This document shows positions 29,876 to 38,355 of a stretch of DNA of 64,000 bases, piece after piece; position 1 is the first letter of the stretch, and every line of letters starts with the position of its first letter. The notes beneath the pieces were generated by a model. That model searched no databases. It was not told the DNA's origin and was given only the letters and a program-made list of their open reading frames with translations. A program made the position numbers and the translations under genes. The DNA is taken from contig NZ_CP129137.1 in the NCBI RefSeq assembly GCF_030406905.1, forward strand, positions 4,546,001 through 4,610,000, read 5' to 3'. Origin of the DNA: Streptomyces sp. HUAS CB01. Lineage in GTDB: Bacteria; Actinomycetota; Actinomycetes; Streptomycetales; Streptomycetaceae.

Positions 29876-31521
29876 GCACGACAGCTGTCCACAGCCTGTG
29901 GACAACGGCAGCCGAGCCGCTGGACAAGATCCCGGCGCCGCACATCGAGTACGCACAGCTCGCGCCCACGCTCATCGTGGTCGGCGCGGCGATCCTCGGT
30001 GTGCTGGTCGAGGCCTTCGTCCCGCGCAGGAGCCGCCACTACACCCAGGTGTTCCTCGCCGTCGTCGCGCTGACCGCCGCGTTGGCCGCGGTCGTCGGTC
30101 TGGCCGCCGGCGGCTACGGCACGACCAAGGCGCACATCGCGGCGATGGGCGCGATCGCGGTCGACGGACCCGCCCTGTTCCTGCAGGGCACGATCCTGCT
30201 GGCCTCACTGGTCGCCGTCTTCACGTTCGCCGAGCGCCGGCTCGACCCCGCGGCGCACGGCAACCGTGTCGACTCCTTCGCCGCACAGGCCGGCTCCGTA
30301 CCGGGGAGCGACAGCGAGAAGGCCGCGGTCAAGGCCGGGTTCACCACGACCGAGGTCTTCCCGCTGGCCCTCTTCGCCGTCGCCGGGATGCTGGTCTTCC
30401 CCGCGGCGAACGACCTGCTGACGCTGTTCATCGCCCTGGAGGTCTTCTCCCTCCCGCTGTACCTGATGTGCGCGCTGGCCCGCCGCAAGCGGCTCATGTC
30501 GCAGGAGTCCGCGGTGAAGTACTTCCTCCTCGGCGCCTTCTCCTCCGCGTTCCTGCTCTTCGGTATCGCCCTGGTCTACGGCTACGCGGGCTCGGTCGCG
30601 TACGCGCGCATCGCCGACGTCGTCGACGGCACCGTCCAGACCATCGACCCGGCGCTCGCCGGCACGATGGGCAACGACGCCCTGCTGCTCATCGGCGGGG
30701 CGATGATCCTGACGGGGCTGCTGTTCAAGGTCGGCGCGGTGCCGTTCCACATGTGGACCCCGGACGTCTACCAGGGCGCGCCGACCCCCGTCACCGGATT
30801 CATGGCGGCGGCCACCAAGGTCGCGGCCTTCGGCGCGCTGCTCCGGCTGCTGTACGTGGTGCTGCCCGGACTGCGCTGGGACTGGCGGCCGATCATGTGG
30901 GCGATCGCTATCGTGACCATGCTGGGCGGCGCGATCGTCGCCATCACCCAGACCGACATCAAGCGGCTCCTGGCGTACTCCTCGATCGCGCACGCCGGCT
31001 TCATCCTCGCCGGTGTCATCGCGGTGACCCCGGACGGCGTCTCGTCGGTGCTCTTCTACCTGCTCGCGTACTCCTTCGTCACCATCGGCGCGTTCGCGGT
31101 GGTCACGCTGGTGCGCGACGCGGGCGGCGAGGCGACGCACCTGTCCAAGTGGGCCGGTCTCGGCAGGCGGTCCCCGCTGGTCGCGGCGGTCTTCGCGGTG
31201 TTCCTGCTGGCCTTCGCCGGCATCCCGCTGACGTCGGGCTTCTCCGGGAAGTTCGCCGTCTTCCGCGCGGCTGCCGAGGGAGGTGCCGGGGCGCTGGTGG
31301 TCGTCGGTGTGATCTCCTCCGCGATCGCCGCGTTCTTCTACATCCGCGTCATCGTGCTGATGTTCTTCAGCGAGCCGAAGGCGGAGGGCCCCACGGTCGC
31401 CGTCCCGTCTCCGCTGACGATGACGACGATCGCGGTCGGCGTCGCCGTCACGCTGGTGCTCGGTGTGGCGCCGCAGTACTTCCTGGACCTGGCGGGCCAG
31501 GCGAGCGTGTTCGTGCGGTAG
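29872..31521 (+). CDS. nuoN: NADH-quinone oxidoreductase subunit N
   Basis: A 549-residue antiporter-like subunit closest to the quinone module. Motifs are LTLFIALEVFSLPLYLMCAL with the channel Glu, FKVGAVPFHMWTPDVYQGAP with the channel Lys, and QTDIKRLLAYSSIAHAGFIL. The start is GTG at 29872, overlapping the nuoM stop by 4 nt. It is the last gene of operon 1; a 10-bp hairpin follows. Confidence 0.97.
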   Translation: MSTTAVHSLWTTAAEPLDKIPAPHIEYAQLAPTLIVVGAAILGVLVEAFVPRRSRHYTQVFLAVVALTAALAAVVGLAAGGYGTTKAHIAAMGAIAVDGPALFLQGTILLASLVAVFTFAERRLDPAAHGNRVDSFAAQAGSVPGSDSEKAAVKAGFTTTEVFPLALFAVAGMLVFPAANDLLTLFIALEVFSLPLYLMCALARRKRLMSQESAVKYFLLGAFSSAFLLFGIALVYGYAGSVAYARIADVVDGTVQTIDPALAGTMGNDALLLIGGAMILTGLLFKVGAVPFHMWTPDVYQGAPTPVTGFMAAATKVAAFGALLRLLYVVLPGLRWDWRPIMWAIAIVTMLGGAIVAITQTDIKRLLAYSSIAHAGFILAGVIAVTPDGVSSVLFYLLAYSFVTIGAFAVVTLVRDAGGEATHLSKWAGLGRRSPLVAAVFAVFLLAFAGIPLTSGFSGKFAVFRAAAEGGAGALVVVGVISSAIAAFFYIRVIVLMFFSEPKAEGPTVAVPSPLTMTTIAVGVAVTLVLGVAPQYFLDLAGQASVFVR

Positions 31522-31563
31522 GTGGTGGCCCGCGGGGGTCTCCCCGCGAACGGTCCGCGCGCG

Positions 31564-31594
31564 GGCCCGGCACTTCTCGGAGGGGTGCCGGGCC
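31564..31594 (+). terminator. Hairpin terminator of nuo operon 1
   Basis: Arms GGCCCGGCAC and GTGCCGGGCC pair perfectly over 10 bp with an 11-nt loop, about 40 bp past the nuoN stop. There is no U-run, as is usual for streptomycete terminators. Confidence 0.65.
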
Positions 31595-31682
31595 TCGCGC
31601 TGCCCGCGCACGCCCGGCCGGGCCGCCCGTGAGCGACTACGCTCGATCACGGGGCGAGGCTGTCGGGTCAAGGAGGATCGTC

Positions 31683-31832
31683 ATGATCGACCAGTACCAG
31701 GAGCCCGAGTACACCACCCCCTCCCAGGCCGAGGGAGAGGACCGGGAGTCGACCGAGGAGCAGCACCCCGACGTCGACCGGACCACACCGTCACAGGCCG
31801 AGGGCGAGCGCGTCGCGGACGACAGGACCTGA
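31683..31832 (+). CDS. Small acidic protein with duplicated TTPSQAEGE motif
   Basis: A 49-residue, strongly acidic hydrophilic protein with no signal or membrane segment. The nonapeptide TTPSQAEGE occurs twice (residues about 11-19 and 34-42), each copy followed by a charged segment, suggesting an internal duplication. The start is well supported: AAGGAGG lies 7 bp before the ATG at 31683. It has its own position between the nuo terminator and the tandem-repeat array. No known family was recognised; it may be an intrinsically disordered peptide. Confidence 0.6.
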   Translation: MIDQYQEPEYTTPSQAEGEDRESTEEQHPDVDRTTPSQAEGERVADDRT

Positions 31833-31899
31833 GCCGCCCGCACCGGGGACGGGACGCTCGGGGCTGCTCCCGCGCGGTCCGCTCGGCCTGTACGGTCCC

Positions 31900-31947
31900 G
31901 CCGGGGTTCCGTGCGCTCATGCTCGGGTTCCGTCCGGCGGGGTGTGG
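31900..31947. repeat. 48-bp direct repeat, left copy flanking the 43-bp array
   Basis: The segment begins GCCGGGGTTCCGTGCGCTCA and ends with GGCGGGGTGTGG. A near copy with few mismatches lies at 32298-32345, on the other side of the tandem array, 398 bp away in the same orientation. Confidence 0.75.
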
Positions 31948-31967
31948 GTCCCATCGGGCTTCCGTCC

Positions 31968-32297
31968 CGGCTGACGCCCGGCCGCGTGTGGCTGCCGTGC
32001 TGCTCCTGTGCGGCTGACGCCCGGCCGCGTGTGGCTGCCGTGCTGCTCCTGTGCGGCTGACGCCCGGCCGCGTGTGGCTGCCGTGCTGCTCCTGTGCGGC
32101 TGACGCCCGGCCGCGTGTGGCTGCCGTGCTGCTCCTGTGCGGCTGACGCCCGGCCGCGTGTGGCTGCCGTGCTGCTCCTGTGCGGCTGACGCCCGGCCGC
32201 GTGTGGCTGCCGTGCTGCTCCTGTGCGGCTGACGCCCGGCCGCGTGTGGCTGCCGTGCTGCTCCTGTGCGGCTGACGCCCGGCCGCGTGTGGCTGCC
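31968..32297. repeat. 43-bp tandem repeat array, 7 full copies plus a partial
   Basis: Units start at 31968, 32011, 32054, 32097, 32140, 32183 and 32226, and a truncated one at 32269. Each begins CGGCTGACGCCCGGCCGCGT and ends GCTGCTCCTGTG. Copies look identical by eye, indicating recent expansion or active homogenisation. The period is not a multiple of three, so any translation changes frame per unit and repeats every 129 bp. The array lies between the 49-residue protein and the small membrane protein, both on the plus strand. Confidence 0.92.
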
Positions 32298-32345
32298 GCC
32301 GGGGTTCCGTGCGCTCATGCTGGGCTTCCGTCCGGCGGGGTGCGG
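32298..32345. repeat. 48-bp direct repeat, right copy flanking the 43-bp array
   Basis: This is the near-identical partner of 31900-31947, beginning with the same GCCGGGGTTCCGTGCGCTCA and ending GGCGGGGTGCGG. It abuts the truncated eighth unit of the array. Confidence 0.75.
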
Positions 32346-32727
32346 CTGCGACCGGGCTCCCGTCCGGACTCTCGCCCGACTTCCGCCCAGGGCTCCGCCC
32401 GTTCCTGTCCGGTTCCGCTCGGCCGCGTCCCTCTCCGGCTCGGCTCCCGCCCGGCCGCGTGCGGCTGACGCCCGGCCCGCCGGCCCCTGCCCGGGCCGCT
32501 GCCGACTGCCGCCGGGCCCCGCCCGAACCGCTGCCGACTGCCGCTGGGCCCCTACGGTTCCCCGGGCCTGCGCCGGGCTGCCGCCGGGCTCGCGCATGGC
32601 TTTCGCCCGGCCGTTTAGCTCCCGCACCCGGTCCGCCCTCGGCACGTTTCCGTCCGTCCCGGGCAACCCGCGATCAAGGTCCGGCGTCCTCAAGAGCGGT
32701 CGGACCTTGATCGTGCACACGGGGGAC

Positions 32728-33090
32728 ATGGGGGACACGGTGGACGCCTCAGCGGAGCAGTCGCAGCGGACCGGGGAGCAGGAGCGTCCGGACCGGCCGC
32801 GGGAACCCGGGCGGCCGGAGAAGCCGAACGGGCCGAGCAGCGCCGACACCTGGCCGGCCGTGGTGCTGCTCCCCGCCCTCCTGCTGCTCAGGTTCTTCGG
32901 GGAGCAGGGCTGGGCCTACTGGACGGGGGCCGTCATCGGTGTGCTGGGCACGGCCTGCGCCGCCGTCGAGTGCACGGCGGCGGTACGGCATCTGCTGCAC
33001 CGCCGCAGGCCATGGGTCGCCGCCTGGGTCCTGCTGGTCCTGGTGTCGGCGTCGCTGGTCCTGGCGCTCAGACTGGCCGAGCACTGGTGA
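32728..33090 (+). CDS. Small membrane protein of unknown function
   Basis: A 120-residue protein. The first 40 residues are charged and Pro-rich (RTGEQERPDRPREPGRPEKP), followed by about three membrane helices: WPAVVLLPALLLLRFF, YWTGAVIGVLGTACAAVECT and WVAAWVLLVLVSASLVLAL. The ATG at 32728 was chosen as the first start after the repeat region; GTG at 32740 is also possible. Translation farther upstream yields only low-complexity sequence. No family was recognised. Confidence 0.6.
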   Translation: MGDTVDASAEQSQRTGEQERPDRPREPGRPEKPNGPSSADTWPAVVLLPALLLLRFFGEQGWAYWTGAVIGVLGTACAAVECTAAVRHLLHRRRPWVAAWVLLVLVSASLVLALRLAEHW

Positions 33091-33256
33091 CGCGGGCCGC
33101 ACAGGCCCGCACGTAGGCGTCCACGGGGCTCCCCGGGGCCGCCGCTCCGCTCGCGACCCGCGACGTCCCGAGCGGCGGACCACGGAAGGTCGACGATGCC
33201 CGGTTCCCGATCCGCGCGTTGCTCGACGCGTGGCGCCGGCGAGGGCCGGACCGGGC

Positions 33257-33285
33257 GGTCAGAGGCCCGGGAGGGGCCTCTGACC
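33257..33285. terminator. Bidirectional terminator between convergent genes
   Basis: A perfect 12-bp stem, GGTCAGAGGCCC / GGGCCTCTGACC, with loop GGGAG. It lies between the membrane-protein gene (stop at 33090) and the fumarylacetoacetase gene (stop at 33312), 27 bp past the latter's stop on the minus strand. Confidence 0.75.
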
Positions 33286-33311
33286 CGATGCCATGGGGCG
33301 GGGATCCTCCG

Positions 33312-34538
33312 TTACGCGGCGGGCGCGATACGGCCCGTGACCTCGCCCAGGCCGACCCTGACGCCGTCGGGGCCCGGTGCCCAGGCGGTGAGCGTGACCT
33401 CGTCGCCGTCCTCCAGGAAGGTCCGCTTCCCGAAGGGCAGTTCGAGCGGGTCGCGGCCGTTCCACGTGAGTTCCAGGAGCGAGCCGCGCTGGTGCACCTC
33501 GGGGCCGCTGACCGTGCCGGAGCCGTAGAGGTCGCCGGTGCGCAGGGAGGCGCCGTTGACCGTCATGTGAGCCAGCTGCTGGGCAGCGGTCCAGTACATG
33601 GTGGCGAACGGCGGCTCGGACACGACCTCCCCGTTGATGGCGACGGAGATACGCAGGTCGAAGCCGCCGGGCTCCTCCTCGCCCGAGTCGTCGAGGTACG
33701 GGAGCAGGCCGAGGTCCCGAGCGGGCGGGGCGGTCCGGGCCGCGTCCAGCGCCTCCAGCGGCGTGACCCAGGCGGACACGGACGTGGCGAACGACTTGCC
33801 GAGGAACGGGCCGAGCGGCACGTACTCCCAGGCCTGGATGTCGCGCGCCGACCAGTCGTTGAGCAGCTGGAGTCCGAAGACATGGTCGCGGAAGCCGTTC
33901 AGCGGGACGGGCCGGCCGAGCTCCGACGGGGTGCCGACGACGAAGCCGACCTCCGCCTCGATGTCCAGCTTGACCGACGGGCCGAAGACGGGGGCCTGGT
34001 CGGTGGGGGCCTTGCGCTGCCCGGAGGGACGGACGACATCCGTGCCGGAGACGACGACGGACCCGGAGCGGCCGTGGTAACCGATCGGCAGGTGCTTCCA
34101 GTTGGGCGTCAGCGGCTCGCCGTCGGGGCGGAAGATGCGGCCGACGTTGGTGGCGTGGTGCTCGCTGGCGTAGAAGTCCACGTAGTCCGCGACGTCGTAC
34201 GGGAGGTGGAGGGTCACCGAGCCGAGCGGATGGAGCAGCGGCTCGATGTCCCGGCGGTGGGCCGGCACCGTCACCCATGCGGTGAGCGCGCGGCGCACGT
34301 CGCGCCAGGCGGTGCGGCCGGCCGCGAGCAGCGGGCCGAGGCCCGGCTGGGCGAGCAGCGCCGCGTACGGGGAGCCGAGGGTGTGCGCCGCGGCTCCGGC
34401 GTCGAGCACATGGCCACCGATCCGGACTCCGAGCCGGCGCCGGTCGGGCTCGTCCGCCGTGGTGAAGACGCCGTACGGGAGGTTGTGCGGGCCGAAGGGA
34501 TCGCCCTCGGCCAGATCGAGCGGGCTCTGCTCGGGCAT
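33312..34538 (-). CDS. Fumarylacetoacetase
   Basis: A 408-residue enzyme of the FAH family that hydrolyses fumarylacetoacetate to fumarate and acetoacetate, the last step of tyrosine/homogentisate breakdown. It has an N-terminal SH3-like domain and the catalytic domain signature DYVDFYASEHHATNVG (118-133) with metal and catalytic residues. WKHLPIGYHGRSGSVVVSGT, DIEAEVGFVVG and LLNDWSARDIQAWEY follow. The length is typical for bacterial FAH. The ATG at 34538 is the first start giving the family N-terminus. Other homogentisate genes are not in the window. Confidence 0.94.
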   Translation of the reverse strand: MPEQSPLDLAEGDPFGPHNLPYGVFTTADEPDRRRLGVRIGGHVLDAGAAAHTLGSPYAALLAQPGLGPLLAAGRTAWRDVRRALTAWVTVPAHRRDIEPLLHPLGSVTLHLPYDVADYVDFYASEHHATNVGRIFRPDGEPLTPNWKHLPIGYHGRSGSVVVSGTDVVRPSGQRKAPTDQAPVFGPSVKLDIEAEVGFVVGTPSELGRPVPLNGFRDHVFGLQLLNDWSARDIQAWEYVPLGPFLGKSFATSVSAWVTPLEALDAARTAPPARDLGLLPYLDDSGEEEPGGFDLRISVAINGEVVSEPPFATMYWTAAQQLAHMTVNGASLRTGDLYGSGTVSGPEVHQRGSLLELTWNGRDPLELPFGKRTFLEDGDEVTLTAWAPGPDGVRVGLGEVTGRIAPAA

Positions 34539-34770
34539 CGGTGCTTGCCTCGCTTTCCACGTGTGTGGAGGACACGTTACGTGGAGGGTGCAGCCGGCGT
34601 CAGGGGCCACTCGGACGCCCGGCGGGGCAGCCCGGATGCGGGCGGCCTGCTGCCGGAGATCGCCCTCGCCGGAGGGGCGGCGCGCTTGCCGGGCGCCGTG
34701 CGGTGCCCGGAACGCGCCGCCGCAGGGCGGGCTCCGGCGCCCGACCGGCGTGGTGGCCCGGCGCTCCCCC

Positions 34771-36840
34771 TCAGCCCGCCGTCCTCGGGATCCGCTTCTG
34801 CCAGGTGCGGTGGAACACCACCTCCCGGCCGTGCCGGCACACCACCTCGTCGGTCGTGATGAAGTGCTCCGCGTCGCAGCCGATCTCGGAGCGGGTCTCG
34901 ACCGTGGTGTCCCAGCCCTGCTCCGGGCGGTGGAGTCGGATCGTCCACGCGGACCGGGCCGTCGCGGACAGCGGGTCCCGCTCCTGGATCGCGTACGACT
35001 CCGTGCTCCGCTCGGTGTGTTCGAGGCCGTCCGGATGGACGCGGGTGCCGGCGTCGTCGGAGAGCTCCAGCCGCCATTCGCCCTTGGCGACGTCACGGAC
35101 GACCAGCCGTGCGGGACGCGGCGGGTCGAGTGTGACGGGGGTGACGACGCCGAGCGGTGCGGCGTGCTCCGGCTCCTCGAAGGCGACCGTCCCGGGTGCC
35201 CCCGGACCCTCGGGCGCGGAGCGTACGGGAAGTTCGAGGAGGGAGCCGTCCGGGTCGAGGGTGAAGCCCGCGGAGTCCGCCCGCGGCCAGATCCAGGGCC
35301 AGTAGGCGGAGGACACGGCCAGTCGGATGCGGTGGCCGGGGGCGAAGGCATGGCCGGCGGCGCCGAGCTCGAACGAGACGTCCTCGGTGGCGCCGGCCGG
35401 CCAGTCGTCCGCGCGGTCCCGCCCGGCCCGGCAGGAGAGGTCGAGCGCGCCCCGCGTGACGAGTGTCGACGAGCCGTCGGGCGCCACGTCGCACAGCCGG
35501 GCGACGGCCTGCCCGTGGCCCGCGTCGAGGCGGAGCCGCAGGGTCACGCGCGGCCGTCCCAGGATCTCCGTCCGCTCCGCGACCGGAAACTCGAAGCTCG
35601 CGGACTTCGCGTCCTCGTCCCGCTGGTCGGGCGGCAGATCGGCGTCCTCGCCGAAGGGGACGAAGCTCCCGGCGTCGAGCCCGGTGTGCTGCGGCGAGTC
35701 GACGACCAGCGGCGGACCCTGGAGCGCGTACGCCACCGGGGTGATCCGCTGGGACGGCCACGCGGGCTCGCCGTCCCAGCGGCCGGGTAGTTCGTCGTAC
35801 GCCGTGGCGGGCGGGTGGGACTCGGTGATCCAGAAGCGGAGCAGCGGTTCCGCCATCACACCGGTGGCCGTGCCGGGCGCGTCCCGCCGCTCCGCGCCAT
35901 CGCCGTGCCCTGCCCGTTCCGGGGCGTCGTCCCGCAGCCAGTGGTCCCACCAGCGGAGCGTCTCCTGGAGGAAGCCGATCGCCGGACCGGGCCGCAGCCC
36001 CTGGTCCGGGTACTCGTGGGGCCAGGGCCCGATGATCCCCCGGGTCCGGGTCGGGTCCAGCGCCCCGACCAGCCGCAGGACGGTGTCCCGGCAGGGGTCC
36101 TGCCAGCCGCCGACGGCCAGCACCGCGGCCCGGATCGCGCCGTAGTCCTGGCACACGCTGCCGTGCTCCCAGTACGCGTCCCTGGTGAGGTGGGCCAGCC
36201 AGGTGTGGTGGAGGGGTTCGAGCGCGTCCAGCCGGACCTGCCACAGCCGTTCCCAGTCGTCACCGGTGTGGAGCGGGTCGGGCGGCCGGGCGCTGAAGGC
36301 CAGCAGCGTGGCGGCCCGGGAAGCGGTCCCGGCGGCCGCCACCGCGCCGCCGACGCGGTGCACGTCGTTGTCGTACCGGTCGTCGGTGGAGCAGACCGTG
36401 ACGACGGCCTTCAGCGGCTCCGGTGCGAGCGCCGCGGTCTGCAGGGCGCTGGTGCCGCCCCAGGAGACGCCGAACATGCCCACGCGGCCCGTGCACCACG
36501 GCTGCCGGGCGAGCCATTCGACGACGGCGGCCCCGTCCGCCTGCGCGGCCGCCGTGTACTCGTCGCCGGGCACGCCCTCGCTGTTGCCGTGGCCGCGGAC
36601 GTCGACACGTACGGAGGCGTAGCCGTGTCCCGCGTACCAGGGGTGGCGCTGCTGGTCCGAGGCCGCGGTCCCGTCGCTCAGCCGGTAGGGCAGGTATTCG
36701 AGCAGGGCCGGGACGGGCTCCTCGGTGACCGGCCGCCAGACGCGCCCGTACAGCAGGGTCGTGCCGCCGGAGACGCCGGGCACGGGGATGCGGATGTCGT
36801 CCCGGCGGGTCGCGTACGGGTACTCGGTGCGGATCTTCAC
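34771..36840 (-). CDS. CocE/NonD-type alpha/beta hydrolase (X-Pro dipeptidyl-peptidase fold)
   Basis: A 689-residue hydrolase of the CocE/NonD family. The N-terminal catalytic domain has the nucleophile motif GVSWGG (124-129, Ser126) after VDVRGHGNSEG, and an internal helical cap follows. The C-terminal jelly-roll domain of X-Pro dipeptidyl-peptidases begins around residue 420 (FPVAERTEILGRPRVTLRL) and ends near HRTWQKRIPRTAG. Members cleave esters or N-terminal dipeptides; the substrate here is unknown. No signal peptide is seen, so it is probably cytoplasmic. The start is GTG at 36840. Confidence 0.88.
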   Translation of the reverse strand: MKIRTEYPYATRRDDIRIPVPGVSGGTTLLYGRVWRPVTEEPVPALLEYLPYRLSDGTAASDQQRHPWYAGHGYASVRVDVRGHGNSEGVPGDEYTAAAQADGAAVVEWLARQPWCTGRVGMFGVSWGGTSALQTAALAPEPLKAVVTVCSTDDRYDNDVHRVGGAVAAAGTASRAATLLAFSARPPDPLHTGDDWERLWQVRLDALEPLHHTWLAHLTRDAYWEHGSVCQDYGAIRAAVLAVGGWQDPCRDTVLRLVGALDPTRTRGIIGPWPHEYPDQGLRPGPAIGFLQETLRWWDHWLRDDAPERAGHGDGAERRDAPGTATGVMAEPLLRFWITESHPPATAYDELPGRWDGEPAWPSQRITPVAYALQGPPLVVDSPQHTGLDAGSFVPFGEDADLPPDQRDEDAKSASFEFPVAERTEILGRPRVTLRLRLDAGHGQAVARLCDVAPDGSSTLVTRGALDLSCRAGRDRADDWPAGATEDVSFELGAAGHAFAPGHRIRLAVSSAYWPWIWPRADSAGFTLDPDGSLLELPVRSAPEGPGAPGTVAFEEPEHAAPLGVVTPVTLDPPRPARLVVRDVAKGEWRLELSDDAGTRVHPDGLEHTERSTESYAIQERDPLSATARSAWTIRLHRPEQGWDTTVETRSEIGCDAEHFITTDEVVCRHGREVVFHRTWQKRIPRTAG

Positions 36841-37115
36841 GACGCCGGCCCGGGCACGCTCCGCCGGGAGTCCGTCCCCGCCCGGCGGAACCGGGCGCTG
36901 CGGCCTTCCGCGGGCCGGTGTGCACCCGTCCCGACGTGCACGATCGAGATTTCTGACAAAGCTCTCACATCCCGTCGTATGAGCTGATCACGAACATACC
37001 GGGGGAGGCGGGAAGGCGCCCATGGTGATCGAAAGGCGACCGGATACGCTGACTTGAGTGGTGACAGCGACACATCGACAATCCGTGTGATCGTCAGCAG
37101 ACAGGAGTACCTCTC

Positions 37116-38126
37116 GTGACCGTCGTCGGGCCGTTCGGGCTGAGCGTGCGGGACCAGGCTCTTGAGGCCGATGTCCAGACCGGATTGGCGGCCGTCGAGT
37201 CGGGGCTGCTCGATGCCACCAAGAGCGAGGTGCCCTTCATCACAGAGGCCGCGCAGCACCTCGTGCGGGCCGGCGGGAAGCGGTTCCGGCCGCTCCTGGT
37301 GATGCTGGCGGCCCAGTTCGGCGACCCCGACGCCCCGGGCATCGTGCCCTCGGCCGTCGTCGTCGAGCTGACCCACCTGGCGACGCTGTACCACGACGAC
37401 GTGATGGACGAGGCCGAGGTGCGCCGCGGGGTGCCCAGCGCCAACGCCCGCTGGGGGAACTCCCTCGCCGTCCTCACCGGCGACTTCCTCTTCGCCCGCG
37501 CCTCGCACATCCTGGCCGACCTCGGCCCCGAGGCCGTCCGCATCCAGGCCGAGGCCTTCGAACGCCTCGTGACCGGCCAGATCCTGGAGACGGCGGGCCC
37601 GCGCGACGGCCGCGACCCGGTCGAGCACTACCTGGACGTCCTCCGGGGCAAGACGGGGTCGCTGGTCGCCGTCTCCTGCCGCTTCGGCGCGATGATGTCG
37701 GGCGCGGACGAGCGGATCACCGACGTCCTCACCCAGTACGGCGAGCGCCTCGGCGTCGCCTTCCAGCTCGCCGACGACGTCCTCGACATCGCGTCCGACT
37801 CCCACGAGTCGGGCAAGACCCCCGGCACCGATCTGCGCGAGGGCATCGCGACCCTCCCGGTGCTCCGGCTGCAGGAGCAGGCGGCCGCGCACGGCCGGCC
37901 GGAGGACCTCGAGCTGGTCGAGCTGCTCGCCGGTGATCTGACGGACGACGCCCGGCACGCCGAGGCGCTGGCCAGGCTGCGGGTCCACGCCGCTCTGGAG
38001 CAGGCCAGACGGGACACCGTGCGCTACGCGCAGGAGGCCCGCGCGATGCTGGCGGCGCTCCCCGAGTGCACCGCCAGGGCCGCGCTCGAGGAGCTGTGCG
38101 ACGCGGTGGTCCACCGCGCCGGCTGA
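37116..38126 (+). CDS. Polyprenyl diphosphate synthase (probable menaquinone side-chain)
   Basis: A 336-residue trans-prenyltransferase that condenses isopentenyl diphosphate onto allylic substrates. Both Asp-rich motifs are intact: YHDDVMDEAEVRRG (FARM, DDVMD 94-98) and QLADDVLDIASD (SARM, near 219). The GGKRFRP motif occurs at 53-59. Small residues sit before the first motif, compatible with long-chain products; the quinone-rich surroundings suggest the menaquinone tail. The GTG at 37116 follows an AGGAG. Nothing else is obviously in its operon. Confidence 0.9.
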   Translation: MTVVGPFGLSVRDQALEADVQTGLAAVESGLLDATKSEVPFITEAAQHLVRAGGKRFRPLLVMLAAQFGDPDAPGIVPSAVVVELTHLATLYHDDVMDEAEVRRGVPSANARWGNSLAVLTGDFLFARASHILADLGPEAVRIQAEAFERLVTGQILETAGPRDGRDPVEHYLDVLRGKTGSLVAVSCRFGAMMSGADERITDVLTQYGERLGVAFQLADDVLDIASDSHESGKTPGTDLREGIATLPVLRLQEQAAAHGRPEDLELVELLAGDLTDDARHAEALARLRVHAALEQARRDTVRYAQEARAMLAALPECTARAALEELCDAVVHRAG

Positions 38127-38355
38127 CGCCCCGCCTCCCCCGACCCCTACTGGACGGGTGACGGAACCGGCCCCCGGGTCATACCGCAGCAGTAGGCGGA
38201 GTTGATCCCGGGGGCTGACGCGTGTGACGGCCCGATTTGGTCAGATGGAGACAACCACTCCTCACCGAACGGACCGATACGGGTGAGAATGGCGGCGCGG
38301 GGTGGACTCGTGCACTGGACGGACGACGCCGCCGATCACGGAGGTAGGGCACACC

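Larger units (their letters stand above)
31833..32727. other. 895-bp repeat-rich region without a supported gene
   Basis: This region holds a 43-bp tandem array and its flanking direct repeats. It is followed by degenerate GC-rich sequence to about 32640 with many CCGTCCGG/GCTCCCG-like fragments. Long open frames cross it on both strands, but their products are Arg/Pro/Gly-rich repeats without domains and are best treated as artefacts of GC content. The plus-strand frame that starts at 32266 runs into the real membrane-protein gene at 32728. Confidence 0.6.

Noticed and set aside
31900..32345. CRISPR array
   Set aside because: The 43-bp units are contiguous and identical with no unique spacers, and no cas gene is present.
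31917..32849. Minus-strand 310-codon open frame across the 43-bp array with a 43-residue repeat
   Set aside because: The repeat residues are only the array read in rotating frames. There is no start with a ribosome site, and its 5' part is antisense to the better-supported membrane-protein gene.
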